Positions 10,801 to 23,041 are shown, counted from the stretch's first letter. The stretch is 64,000 nucleotides of DNA from Gymnopus androsaceus JB14 (GCA_009733575.1 ML769479.1:143421-207420), one strand, 5' to 3'. The notes: generated from the letters alone by a model not told the origin. Translations and numbers: made by a program.

Positions 10801-13800
10801 TCCCATTCATCGTATGCATACGCGTGGGCGAACCCGAGCCTGATATCCGATGTCGAGTCCGAGCGCGTTTCCTCCCCGAGTGCGAATCCAAGTAAGAGGG
10901 CGAGGTTGAGTCGGTGCGTATCGATGCCGATATCGAGGAAGACTCGGAGTATGCATCGTCGTACTCCCCTTCTCCTTCCCCTTCATCATCGTAGTCTGTG
11001 ATGCCATTCACGCCATTGCTATTGCTATGGCTATGAGTATGACTATGACTATCCCTTTCCTTCCTCTTCCCCAGCTTCCGCAACCGACTCTGATACATCT
11101 CCCCCCTCGCAACAGCCTCTTCGTATAGCCGTTCTGCTTTAGTTTTTGAGGGCTCTTCGTGGCGTTCTCCATCTCCACGCGAGACCTTGTGGGGTTTTTC
11201 GGTCTCTGGTTCAGTAAGCTCGTCCTCAGGTGAGCTCAGATACATCTCCCGCAGGAGCTTTTTCCTTCTCTTTCCCCTTCACACTCCCAGCTCCCATTAA
11301 CCAAGGGCGAACTCCCCACTTCCAAATTCCCGAACTCCCCGAACCCAACGCACCCAAACTCACCGCACCCAAATTTCCTAAGGAAGAACTCGAGCCCAAA
11401 CTCCCTATACTCGCGAACGTCTTCAAGCTTCCCATCCTCGACAACGAAGGCGAATTCAGCTGGAGCGGAGAAAGCACGCTTTCACTTGCCGAGCCAGAGC
11501 CAGAGGTAGAGGCAAAGGGAAGGTTGGATGTTTTAAGGAGACCTAGCCTCGGATGCGTCTTGTCTTTATGCGGCGTAGACGTAGATGTAGACGCAGCTGA
11601 TGGAGGAATAGGAAGGGCGGAAGACGACGACGAAGTCGGGAAGCCTGCGGTCGATCCTGAGCCTGAGGGAAACGATGAAGAGGAAAAAGGGAATCCCGAT
11701 GGCGCAGATTGAGATGAGGGTATCCCTACAGTCGTGCCAGACACACTGGACGAGGATGGTGTCGAAGGGAGCCCAAAACCACTAAGCCCACTAAACGAAA
11801 CAGTAGGAGTCATCCCCGTCGGCGTAGCAGGCGGAAGGGCGACAGGTTGATGTCGGGGTGCTCCGGGTGTAGGTGGTGCGAGTGTTGATTCTGTTTCTCT
11901 ACAGTAAGTGAAGCTGAAGCTGCAGGTGCTGGAGGGGTAGCGGTAGGTGATGTGAATATCGATAATGAAGGTTTCGACGTTGACGGTGAAGCTGACCCCG
12001 ACGTGGAAGGGAACAAGGGTACCGTCGACGTAGGTATAGGCGAAGCAGAAGCAGACGCGAAAAGCTGACTCTGGCTCTGAAGAGATACCCCCCAACGGAG
12101 CAGCATCCGCCAATGATCGTCTACCTGTTGTAGAACTGGGTGTGAACGACGCTGCGTTTGGGTTTAGCGTTGGCGTTAGCGATCCCGTTGCACTCCCAGT
12201 CCCCGTGACTCGCATTCGTACCCACAGTGGAGGTAATAGATGTAGATAGAGCCCCAGTCCCACTCGAAGAGAAAGGACCAGCACTACTGGTAAGCGGGGT
12301 AGAAAATATCCTATCCACCTGCGGCTTTGGTTTGGGCTGCGCGAATGGAGACGGTTGAGCGAATGCTGAACTCGTCGAACTCGTAGGTGCAGGAGTAGGT
12401 GCTCCCGAGTCCCTGTCCAAGTCCAAGTCCAAACGGCGACGTTGAGGCCCCCGACTGTCCGAAAGGTGATGAGGTTGACAATGGTGCAGTCGGAGGTGCA
12501 GCAGGCCGTGCAAACGGTGACGACGACGTAGATGCAGGCTGACCAAACGGCGACGACGACGATGTAGACAAAGGTTGTCCAAACACACCTCCACCAAACG
12601 GACTACTAAATCCAACGCCGAATGGGTTCGTCGGAGCTGTGGTTAGATTGGAGAAGGCTGATCCTCCTGTTGTTGATGCTGTAGTGTTAGATTGGAGAAC
12701 GCTGATCCCACTGTCGGTGCTGGTGCTGAAGCCTGAGACGCAGAGAACGCTGGAACAGCAGTGTGTCGCTCCTGCTCATGCTCCTGGTATTCGTACAGAT
12801 CCTCTTCCCCTTCGTCCAGCTGGTCACCTTCATCTTCTACCTCCCCCATAAACGCTTCGCCCATATCATCATCACCATTGGTTTCTCCTCGCACCTCACT
12901 CGCTTCGCTCATTCCCCCATCTATAATCTCAACAACGTCCAAACCACCTCTAATCGTTTCCATCTCCGCCTCGTCAATCGTCTCTGAGCCGAAAAGGTGT
13001 TGGAGGATGCACGCCACTAGGTAGGGCATAACTTTGGATGTGCGATTTGACTCGGTGGAGCTAGAGTTGCCCTGCATCAATGCGCCAACCAACTCTCCAA
13101 AAATCCTCATCCCTTGTTCGTCTACCCGTAATTTGCTAGACTTTGTTATGGGCGAGGAGGTAGCCTGGACTGCGTGTCTGAAAAGAAAGGTATCATTAGC
13201 ACGGGCACCTCGAAAAGCAAATTCATCTCACCTAAATCTGGTGACAAGCCTAAATATTGGATGATCCAGAATCTCCTTGGGTACATCGTCGTGGCGTTCT
13301 TTCTGGTCGCGGATGTGGATTAGGCGGTGGTAGACGCGGAATTCCAACTGATTCGGAGGTGGGTTGTCAGCGTTGATAGGATCGGTGTAGAATTCTTTTA
13401 GAGATTGAAGGGTATTCATCAACTGCTGTTCCTCCAAAAACACCTCAAAGTCCCTCGTTCCCCTCATCTCATGCAACGCAACCACATGAAACCTGGCACA
13501 CCTCTCATGACACTCTATTGCCACACTCGCCCTTTCATGCTGCATCGTAAAATCATTCCTCACACTCCTCGTTCGATCCCTAACGAATCCAAATGTCTCT
13601 TTGAAGCCCTCCTTCCTAACCAGCGTCCCGAATAAGTAATCCAACGTTTTTTTAAGGATATGCGGCGGCCTAAGGTCCGAGGGTAAGGTCTTGTCGCCTG
13701 CAGCGCGTTCATACGCTTTTACGGCGTGAGGATGAGAAACGCGCTTTTGGTTGGGTGGGGGCATGGATTCCCATGGAAAGAGGTTGTTTTCGCGTTCTCG

Positions 13801-14296
13801 ACGGTAGCGTTCGAAGCGGGGACAGAGGTCGAGGCAAGTTCCGACCAGGGTTATGGCGTCTGAGAGTCGTTTTGGGACGAGAGGGTCGTCCATTAGGCCG
13901 AGGGCGATGTAGTGTTTACGCTCGAGTTCGCGGGATTTGACGAGCTAGCAAGGATTAATTACAGTTTCTTGGAAATGGATACATACGTACCTCTTGATAA
14001 AACTTTTCTCTTTCCTCCGCTGATTCAAGGAATGGCTCGTCTTCTGGTGCGGGAGCCGGTATTATCCCGCTTGGTGTTCCTGTTCCACCGTTTCTATCCT
14101 TGCTGATATCCCTATTGCCACTGCCATTCGCAAACGCATCTCCTCTTCCTCTACCCGAATTCGCAGCTCCAGTCACTGCACCCCCATTCACCCATTGTTT
14201 ATTCCGATGTATAACTCCGTGTCCTCGGCCTCTTCCATGGCCATCACCGCGTTCACGCCCGCGAGGAGATCGAGGTCTGTGTTGTAGGGATTCCAT
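7851..14296 (-). CDS. SAC3: SAC3/GANP-type mRNA export factor (TREX-2 scaffold)
   Basis: This large minus-strand gene starts at 14296. Exon 1 (14296-13991) encodes an R/G-rich N-terminus, a 46-nt intron follows, and exon 2 (13944-13232) carries the SAC3/GANP core with GTCLDLCPRFERYRRE, VKAYERAA, LPSDLRPPHILKKTLDYL and DRTRSVRNDF. Exon 3 (from 13177) is acidic. Next come nucleoporin-like SPFGQP/VFGQP repeats (12610-12410), a Ser/Pro/Gly-rich stretch (12300-11230), a helical charged segment (11245-10690), and folded C-terminal pieces (DATAIWVQTKFGVP, FVPSLVFIHWVEAD, LFKYQLTPRGYEEQ). SAC3 scaffolds TREX-2 at the nuclear pore. The frame changes near 12660, 12410, 12190, 12090, 11900, 11240, 8600 and 8415. 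Some may be missed introns, but several look like 1-2 nt indels, so the gene may be decaying or the assembly locally noisy. Exact exons after the third are not claimed. Confidence 0.8.
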
Positions 14297-14900
14297 ATCC
14301 TCCTATGAGTCCTTGCGACAGGTTGAGCGGAGGAAAGGGAAATTCGATGAAAGCGAGTGAGTGTAAGGATCGAGTGGTATTTCAGCTGATGTCGTGTCGT
14401 CGTCGACTTATCTACATAAACACAAATAAAGATTCAATAATCTGTTCCCTCATGAATTCACAATCAAGGCGAACCTTTACCGAGTAGCCTCCGCGAATCG
14501 TGAGTGGGAGTACTTTGGAATTCGATTTTGATTTCCCGAAGCCTTTTAGAGAGTAGAGAGTCGAGAGTAGAGAGTGGATAAGTCGTTTAATCAAACACGA
14601 AAGCAAGTCAGAAAGCAAAAGCAAAAGCACAAGATCGAGGACAATGAAGAAAACAAGCGGCCTCGGGCGCTAATTCCACGTGCATGTACGCTCTCATGTT
14701 TCTTCGCAGTAAGCGCTCATGCATCGTCATGCCTATCCATTTTAAATAAACACTATGCATACTGCTGTCTGTATGTTTTCTACTCAGACCGTGCTCTTCT
14801 ACCTTCAAGGAACACGCAAGGAAGTGCCTTACTACAGGCGGTAACAATGGGATTGCAACAAAACGACCGTTACTGTTTTTGGATAGTCCTTGAGGTGTGA
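14297..14900 (-). promoter_or_regulatory. SAC3 5' flank, present in four places
   Basis: Sequence upstream of the SAC3-like start (about 14300-14690) recurs at 34890-35225, 57090-57430 and, more diverged, 47825-48065. Shared blocks include the ACCTTTACCGAG context, TTTCCCGAAGCC, GAGTAGAGAGTCGAGAGTAG and GCTAATTCCACGTGCATG. It probably contains the SAC3 promoter. Fragmentary frames here are not convincing genes. Confidence 0.55.
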
Positions 14901-14906
14901 ATTATT

Positions 14907-16410
14907 ATGATCTGTGGGTGGCATCTTATTATTGCTTTGTCGGAACTACCACGACCAGCTGCATTGCCTTCCTTCTCTAAAGATTCCGAGTTAGATGTCG
15001 AAACCAAAATTTCTTTGACACAGGATATCGCCACTGATATCGTTCATCTTCAAGGAAAGGAACTGATCAGATTACGAAGCGAGCTTGAAAAATCTGTTGT
15101 TTCTCAAGTGGTATCTTTCCTTCAGTAGAATCGACTCGAATTACATTCACACTGCCAATAATTATGCTTCAGCCAAGCTGAAGCATAATGGGAAATAAAT
15201 TATTTCAATCCCTATATGAAGTGCACTTTTTCAGAAAAATGTAGAAGTCATATATTTCAATAGCGCAATGAATAAATTAAATTCCAACATTCTGAATTGA
15301 GAACTTTATACAGATGTGCAAAAGAGAAGCTTTCAATTGGAATCTGGAAACAATAGATTCAATGTGGACTTGAAAGCCCTGCTTTCACAATAAGAGTGAA
15401 AGTAATTGTATCGAAGAACAATTCAATTTTCCACTGAAATATTGCCTTTCGCTGTGCGGTTTGGCAGCGGCCCGGATCGGCCTGAGCATTGAAGTATTGT
15501 CTTTTGGGAACAGACTGAAAGGTTCTTCGAAATAGTTGCTTTCACTCTTATTGTGAAGTAAAAGTATTCAGTCCACATTGAAACTATTGTTTTTAGAGCT
15601 CAATTGAAAAGCACTCTTTCAGAAGTCTGTTTAAAATTCAAAATTCAGAGGTTCTAAATGTAATTCCTTCGTAAGTTCATTGAAATATTAATTTTATATA
15701 CTTGTATGATAAAGTACATTTATCTTATGCATTGAAATAATTCATTTCTCACAGTACTTCAGCCTGGCTGAAGTATAATCATTGGCGGTGTGATTCCTTT
15801 AATAACTGTTTAGAACCTCAATCGACCTGTTTTCGAGCTTATTCGTGCCACTGACCAACGTATATCAGAGATGCAGTGCCTTTCATCAGCGGCGTATGCA
15901 GATTTCGTTTCTTGAAGAGATGATACAAAAACGATGCGTCCTTGGTGCTATTGGAAAACATTCGCGAAAGTTTTGTGGATCAGATCTCGTGAATTTCGAC
16001 GCCCATGATCCATATTCGAAATCGTCGTCTCTGTCACAAGGTCATTTTGCTGATGAACAGTCCGATTTGAAAGATTCGAATATTTGGAGAGGGAGGAACG
16101 CGAGGCTGAGAGGGAGGAGATAGAACAGGAAGGCCGTGGAGACGGCGAGGTTACAGGCTTTGGGTAATGAGGAAGCGCTACAGAGGAGGAGGCTTGCCGA
16201 GCTCGGAGCAGGCACGCAGGAAACAATACCCAATGCATGGCGTCGTGCAGCAGGTATTACTGCATTCCCAGCCTTGTCGGTTCTTGGGACTCCCTACACA
16301 TCCAACCAGGTCGGAATCACCCCCATCTATAAGCTAAGTATGCAGAACTTCTGTATTGGGATTACGGAAACCATCGTTGTTTTCCCTAATGCACCCAGAC
16401 TCCAGGCATA
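14907..16410 (+). pseudogene. Weak gene or relic with a MITE in its intron
   Basis: A first exon ends at 15110 with KELIRLRSELEKSVVSQV. An intron runs 15111-15813 and a second exon continues in frame with NLNRPVFELIRATDQRISEM before a stop near 15921. Further downstream a coiled-coil-like EREEREAEREE segment (about 16090-16130) and a frame ending near 16411 may belong to it, but the frame breaks. Removing the 645-bp MITE and one copy of its ATT duplication leaves a 55-nt GT-AG intron, a normal size here. No family was recognised, the start is uncertain, and it is probably not functional. Confidence 0.4.
15148..15792. mobile_element. CACACTGCC MITE, copy 1 (3-bp target duplication)
   Basis: Ends are CACACTGCCAATAATTATG and, on the minus strand, CACACCGCCAATGATTATAC. 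ATT precedes (15145-15147) and follows (15793-15795). Most of the 645 bp forms two inverted halves with internal CTTTCA/TGAAAG words and the AATAAGAGTGAAAG block in both orientations. There is no transposase. Relatives are at 24514-25314 and 49122-49774. Confidence 0.88.
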
Positions 16411-16664
16411 AACAGGGCGTAAACGTTAAACGAGCCCTTCTCCGCCGGCCATCAGCTCAAGATTGTGTCGGATAGGCCTTTTTAAACAGCTGTCAGAGTA
16501 CTGTCAATGAGTCGTGGTGGTTGCGTGGTGATTGCATAATGCACCGATATTAATGGATCATTGATGTTGCATGCTTGAGATAAAAGGACACCCAAGACTG
16601 TCATGAAGATTTACGCTCCCTCCTTATATTGCGTAAGTCAACAACATACCGAACTATTATCACA
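16411..16664. other. Short intergenic before the TPR-CHAT gene
   Basis: No gene is seen. The last 150 bases before the ATG are AT-rich with a TTATATTGCG stretch and probably hold the promoter of the CHAT gene. Confidence 0.4.
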
Positions 16665-19600
16665 ATGTTGGAGCTTGATAAATTGTGAGTTTTATTTCTT
16701 CTAATACTTTCCATTTGCTCACAGTGAACTTTTAATACTTCCTAGCCAGTTCCACATTCAAGGTAACATATTACACCTGGAAGAGTTGCTCTGCTTACTG
16801 ATTCACTTAAAGAACTCTCTGTCAATCTGCTTTCCCATCCACAAGAGGAGTTGCTTGTTGATGCTCAGCTGCATGCCCAATTTATTGACAAAAATGGAAA
16901 AGTGACCATGGAAAGTGTGGCAACAAAGCAGGATTTAGATTCCAACCAATCACTATGGATAATCCCAATTGATTTTAAATTGTAAGTCACTCTAAATGTA
17001 GTATGGCTCATAACTTGAGAGCTATATTGTCCAGGATTTGTTTTGCTTCTTTTTCAATCCAAATTGTAGCAGAAAATCAGATTCTGGGTGTTGTATCACT
17101 GGGATCATGTGAAGTCACACCAGAGACTATGTTTAGGGCAGTAATGCAGGACAACAGTATGGCAAATTTCATTCCATCTAGCACCATTCTAATTGAAGGG
17201 ATGATTAGATATGATACTCAGTATCAGTGAAGATGACAATGTGCTTCTCATAAGTGCAAGCGTGCAAGCTCCAGATTGGCTCATTGAGAGTCGCCAGAGT
17301 CATGGCATTGAAAGTATTGATGCATCCATTGCAGAATACACAGAGGAAATTCAGGTGCTACAGCAACAAATGAAGGCTTCCACAAGTAGGAATGATAGCA
17401 CATATACCATAATTGGTCCTATGTCAGAGCATGAGATGAATGACCCTGCAAAATTGACTAAGTTAGGAGAGTCCCTTATAGCCAAATTCAATGAATTTGG
17501 TGATGTGAGGGACCTTGAAGAGTCTCTGTTGAGATTTCAGCAAGCTGTTGATTTGACCCCAGATGACCATTCTGATAAGCCTGGAAGGTTGAACAACCTT
17601 GGATACTCTCTTGAAACTCGATTCATGATATTTGGTGATGTGAAGGACATTGATAAGGCTGTGTTGACAAATCAACAAGCTCTTGATTTGATCCCAGATG
17701 GCCACTCTAATGAGCCTGGAAGGTTGAGCAATCTTGGAGGCTCACTTGCAGTTCGATTCAATAGGCTTGGTAATATGAAGGACCTCCATGAGGCTGTGCT
17801 CAAACTGCAGCAAGCTGTTGATTTGACCTCAGATGATCACTCTAATAAGCCAATAATGTTGAACAACCTTGGAAATTCTCTGGAGGCTCAATTCAATAGC
17901 TCTGGTGATGTGAAGTATCTGAATGATGCTGTGTTAAGATTGAAGCAAGCTGTCAATTTGACCCCAGATGGTGACCTGAATAAGCCTGCAAGGTTGTGCA
18001 ATCTTGGAGTCTCACTTAAAACTCGATTCGACAGGCTTGGTGATGTGAAAGACCTCAATGAGGCTGTGTCAAAAATACAGGAAGCTGTTAATTCGACCCC
18101 AGATGGCCACCCTGATAAGCCTATATGGTTGTGCAACTTGGGACCTACACTTTGGGCTCGATACAATAGGCTTGGTGATGTGAAGGACCTCACCGAATCA
18201 ATTTCAACAAACCAAAAAGCTGTTGATTTGATACCAGATAGACACCCTGATAAGTCTGGAATGTTAAGCAACCTAGGAAATTCTCTGGTAGTTCGGTTTG
18301 ATAAGTTTGGTGACGTGAATGACCTGAATGAGGGTGTGTCCAAAAAGCAGCAAGCTGTTGATTTGACGCCAGATGCACACCCTGATAAGCCTGGAATGTT
18401 GAGCAACCTCGGATTTTCTCTTGTAACTCGATTCAAGAGGCTTGGTGATGTGAAGGACCTCAACGAGGCTGCATCAAAGAAACAACAAGCTGTTGATTTG
18501 ATGCCAGATGGCCATCCTAATAAGCCAAGAATTTTGATGAACCTCGGAGATGTCTTCCTAAATCAATACAAATGCTCTCAACCTAATTCTGATATCAATA
18601 AAGCTCTTGATCAATTTTCTGCTGCAGCACATTCACTTGTTGGTGATGTGTCAGTAAAGTTTGAAGCTACCTCAATTTGGGCACAGGAAGCTCAAAATAT
18701 AGGTGACTCATCTACACTTGATGCCTATGCAACTGGTGTGAGTCTTATTCCAGAGCTAGCTTGGCCTGGCTCCTTAGTTGAAGATCGTCACTTTCAGATC
18801 AGAAAAGTACACCCTTTCATTAGCGATGCCTCTATATTTGCCATTCAAATAGCGGAATGTGTAACTGCAGTGGAGTGGCTTGAACAAGGCTGCTCAATTA
18901 TTTGGAGTCAACTTCTGCAACTCCGATCTCCCTTTGACAATCTTAAGGACAAATATCCCATCCAGGGCTTGGAATTGGAGGGATTGTCTTCTAAACTAAC
19001 AGTGCAGTCTCAATCAACTGCAACTATAAGTGAAGATCATAAATTAAAGCCACTCCAATTAGTTGCCAATGACCTTCATAAAACAGCTGAACAAAGACAA
19101 AGTTTGATCAATGAGATTCGGAAATTACCAGGTTTTGAGCAGTTTTTGCTACCAAAGCAGCTTCCAGAGCTATCTGCAGCAGCTATACGTGGTCCCATCA
19201 TTATACTTGTTGCAAATGACAAGCAAGCTGATGCTTTGGTCCTTGTACCTGGATTAAATGATGATGTGTTACATGTTCCACTTCCAAACATGCATAATGA
19301 CAGGCTTCGATCCCTTTATTCTAGGATCAAAATGCTTGCTGAGGGGTTCTTGCACAATAGAGATGTCGTGGATGACCATTCACATAGATTGCATATCCGT
19401 CACAAAGAGCATCAGGATCCAGATGTCAAGGAGGAAGAGTTCCGTTCAATTCTTTTAAAACTGTGGATTGAGATAGTTAAGCCAATTGTAGATGGTCTAG
19501 CATTGAAGCTACCAGTAAGTACATTCCAGACATCTAGATTAAAATCTTTTGACAAAGTTCCCCAGACCTGTCATCTTACAAGAATCTGGTGGTGCTCTAC

Positions 19601-20357
19601 AGGATCCTTTTCATTCCTTCCCCTTCATGCTGTAGGAGATTATTCATCAGATGCACCTTTTGGCTCAAAGCTCACTGATTATGCAATCTCATCTTATATA
19701 CCTTCTGTGACAGCACTTCTGCAGGCTCAAAACTCCTTTCCCAATGAATTGAGTAAATTAAAGATTCTTGTGGTTGCCCAGCCTTCTGCACAAGGACAAA
19801 TTTTTCTTCCTGGAACAGAAAAGGAAGTCAAGGACATCCAACAGTATGCAAGGGATTCCACATCAGTAAAAACACTGAGAGGATCTGATGCAACCATTGA
19901 AAAAGTTACTAAAGAAATGAAACAACATGACTGGGCTCACTTTGCTTGTCATGGAGCCCAGAATATCCAGGAGCCACTTGAAAGTGCCCTGCTTTTAGCT
20001 GGGCACTCTAGGCTAACAATAAATGATATTATAGCCATGCAGCTCCCACCAAAGGGTCTTGCATTCCTTTCTGCCTGTCAGACTGCAACTGGTGATGAGA
20101 ATCTAGCAACAGAAGCAGTTCATCTTGCAGCTGGAATGCTTTCAGCTGGATACCGGAGTGTCATTGGTACAATGTGGTCTATCAGTGACTCGTATGCTCC
20201 ACAGGTGGCTAATGATGTATATGGATTTCTGTTGAAGGATGGTAAGAATGATATTACATGCACAGCAGAGGCATTACATTATGCAGTCAAAAATCTTCAG
20301 GAAAACCACAAAGTTCCATTTGATAAGTGGGTACCCTTCATTCATGTTGGAATTTAG
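16665..20357 (+). CDS. TPR-CHAT protein (caspase-like peptidase domain)
   Basis: The large exon 17209-20357 is joined by a 52-nt intron (17157-17208, CTAAT branch-like site) to exon 17035-17156, and by 16982-17034 to an exon beginning at 16746; a 20-nt first exon starts at ATG 16665. The N-terminal part (SFSIQIVAENQILGVVSLG) looks beta-rich. From 17511, eight tandem 45-residue repeats follow (NLGNSL..RF.RLGDVKDLNEAV type TPRs), then a linker and a C-terminal CHAT domain with WWCSTGSFSFLPLHA, WAHFACHG (catalytic His) and LAFLSACQTATGD (catalytic Cys). CHAT is related to caspases and separase, and TPR-CHAT proteins are expanded in mushroom fungi. A cell-death or recognition role is inference. 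A frame break near 16780 in the second exon is unresolved. Confidence 0.87.
17511..18600 (+). repeat. Eight tandem 135-bp units encoding TPRs
   Basis: Eight consecutive 135-bp units code for 45-residue repeats with GACCT(C/T)AATGAGG, CAAGCTGTTGATTTGA and GATAAGCCTGGAA blocks. Strong DNA-level similarity suggests recent unit turnover by unequal exchange. Confidence 0.85.
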
Positions 20358-22480
20358 TATTTCTGTTTCGATCTTAAGTAAATTCGTGTTTTTGCCTTAT
20401 ATTGATTCTTTCACTTCTTATATCATGGGTTGTTCAACATGGCTCAGCATTTTCAGTATTCCACATTTCTCCTTCTACTATTTTTGTAGTTGCTCAACAC
20501 AACTCATTGATTGTTCCAAACTATGACACTATATTTTTTTACAGATACTTACAATTGTGATAAATATCAACATCTACAAATTACTTACAATGTGACAGTG
20601 GGAACATACTGTAATTGAATTACAACACCACATTACATGCATTTGATGGCAAAGTAAGGGTGGACATTATTAGAGATGTGTGTTCCTAAATAGAATGTAG
20701 CAGCAGTAAGTACATGTAGAACAAAACATAACTCAACTGGCCATAAAGTAGCAGTACAACTGATGTAATCCCTTTAGAACAAAACATAACTACAGGTCTG
20801 TAAGTATCAGAATGAAATAAGTAATGTAAAGCTCACCTCAGTTGGCCGTAAAGTAGTGGTACAACTGGGGGAGTAAAAACTCAGCTCCTTGGTATAGAAG
20901 TCAATTGTCCAGTCTGTGTAGGTAAGCTGAAACATTGTGACCAGAAAAACAATGTAAGTATGGCTGGAAAAATAATTAAGCGCAAATGGAAAAGGAATGT
21001 CAAAGTGCCACCTGGTGATACACCAATTTTTTGGCTAAGGCTAGAACTGCATGGAACCAATAATCCTAGGTTCTATTTGTAACAAAACACAGTTAATAAG
21101 AGAGCTATAGTGAGCCCGAGCTGATAGTTAAAATCTACCTAGGGCCTATTCTACCCAAGAGGTTGCAGAGTAACGGTATGCATAATGGTACCATACTTAA
21201 CTTTGTGAATGTGCCTCGATCAAAGTCCTATGCGTGGTATACCGTATGGTGTAGCAAGGCAAGCTTGTTGGATAACAAGTTGCTGACCAAGGCAGATAAA
21301 TGAGCCCACATACCAGTTATACTAGGCTAGGTCATCAAAGGATATACCCAAGGGGTCGAAGTCTTAAACGAGGCATTGCTTCCGCAATCAGCTCACCAAG
21401 GAGTCTACATGACACTCAATTTTATTAAACAAAGCAAGGTGGACTGAGATGGGGAAGTACCTTAACGGGTGCCCTCAAAAGTTGACGCTCGTTGGAAAGC
21501 ACCTAGGCAGATCATTGCGGCAATCCAATGCGGCCACATGACCCACTTGCTGTAGCTACTTCTAGAGCACAGAAGGACCAAGGAGCATTTCTATCCGAGC
21601 CTTAGTGTTCTACTAAGATCCATATGCTACCATGCATCTAGACTTGAGACCGCGTGGAACTAGGAATAATAACTAGTCTCCCATTGGTGAGGAAAAACAT
21701 AGAAATACTTCCGAGGGCTGTTCTGCTAAAGGAACTGGTGAGCCTTGTAAAAAGGCAAATGACTCAGACCAAAAATACCAAAAGTCAACCCAATCGAGGA
21801 AGACAAATGAACAAGGCAGGGGAATGTCAAGGCAAAACCATAGTACACATGCATATCTGGACATTATTTTATCTTTTTCTATTTACTTACTCTGTTTCAT
21901 CCTATCTTGCTCAGTTTCTCTCATTTTCCTATTTTATTATATCTTGCTCAGTATATAAGGGTAGCTATTCTATCTCGGAATAACAAGTTAGACTTGATAC
22001 CTGAAACGCAGCTCTATCTTAGGACCTGTAGTGATTTGTACATGCTCAGACGCATCTGCATCATCCTCTACAACCTTTGAAACAGGTGGCCTTCTTGTAA
22101 CCTCGATAATACTGAGGCAATTCATTCTACTTCCCAGCTATTAAATCAAGCATTCCTGGTTTTCATCTCAAAGAGAGGTCACATCAGTCTTAGGACCGCA
22201 GGTGGAGCCTAATGTGCACACCTTGATGAGCCTGTTGTTGATTAGGAAGGTCTTGGACTCAAGTGTTGGCTTGGTCTAGTTTTAGGGAGGAAGCTCCTTG
22301 GAGTGTTACCTAGCTTACCAACAGATTCTACCCCTTGCCTGCTCTTCACTGAGTGTGTTAAAAACGCCTACTCAAGTGACTTGCGCAGCAGTCGTATAAG
22401 CTTGTTAAGTAGCTCGCAGGATTCCCTGAGAGTTGGAGTATCATTGTGTGGCAATGTAAAGGCTCCCGAGATACGCTAAG
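20358..22480. other. Gene-poor repeat DNA, possible LTR remnant
   Basis: No supported gene. Two direct copies of a block ending GTAAAGTAGTGGTACAACTG-like sequence lie at about 20710-20870. Between 21050 and 22010 the sequence resembles non-coding retrotransposon DNA: a TATATAAGGG box at about 21953 follows a T/C-rich stretch, as in an LTR. I cannot define its ends. Confidence 0.35.
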
Positions 22481-22640
22481 TTGTTTGTTGAGTCAGTGTA
22501 CTTGACCTGTGCTTGGATATTTCACCTCAGATATGCAAAGTTGTTTGTTGAGTTGGCATACTTGACCTGTGTTTGGGTATTTCACCTTGGATATGCGAAG
22601 TTGTTTGTTGAGTTGGCATACTTGACCCATGCTTTGGTGT
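22476..22640. repeat. 60-bp tandem repeat, about 2.7 units
   Basis: The unit contains AAGTTGTTTGTTGAGT, TACTTGACC and a TTTCACC block. It is repeated almost three times with few differences, and the length is a multiple of three. Confidence 0.75.
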
Positions 22641-22765
22641 TTGCTTTCCCCCTTGATTAGTTCAGCATGTCGTTGTACATTAGTTGGCTTTTCAAAACCT
22701 TCCTCCAAATACAAACCTTGATCATTTGCACTGTCTGTGCCACTGTCAAGTGCTTTTCTCTTCAA
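22493..22765 (-). CDS. Hypothetical 90-residue protein with 20-residue repeats
   Basis: A minus-strand frame from 22765 encodes 90 residues. The second half is the translated 60-bp repeat, giving the 20-residue unit GQVCQLNKQLCISEVKYP. The N-terminal half is unlike any family I know. Being open through a tandem repeat is weak evidence, because a repeat whose unit is a multiple of three stays open easily. It could be a fragment of a transposon gene or non-coding. Confidence 0.25.
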   Translation of the reverse strand: MKRKALDSGTDSANDQGLYLEEGFEKPTNVQRHAELIKGESKHQSMGQVCQLNKQLRISKVKYPNTGQVCQLNKQLCISEVKYPSTGQVH

Positions 22766-23040
22766 ATCAATTAGTAGTTGAGGGAACCTTCAACAACCTC
22801 CTTCCCCGCATTAAATTAAACCTTTTGGATTGAATCTGATTGGGGCAATTGTTGTTTGGTCAGTTTTTATACCCAGCACAAATCTAACTCATCACTGGGG
22901 CATCCTGGGGTGACCTGAGGCAATTAGCCATTACAATGATCTACTATCCAATAGTTATACAAAGGAAATAAACTTTGCATAATTTTCAGATTGCTTTCAG
23001 AGCATCTACATTGCTCAGCTAGCCCTGACTGGGTGGCAAC
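22766..23040. other. Spacer, no gene seen
   Basis: AT-rich DNA between the tandem repeat and the LTR-like pair. Nothing supportable. Confidence 0.4.
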
Positions 23041-23041
23041 T

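Noticed and set aside
11230..11712. 160-codon plus-strand frame
   Set aside because: It is the complement of the Ser/Gly-rich part of the SAC3-like gene. Its Pro/Glu bias is a shadow of that composition.
17888..18463. 191-codon minus-strand frame with repeats
   Set aside because: Antisense shadow of the tandem TPR units, whose 135-bp period keeps any frame open.
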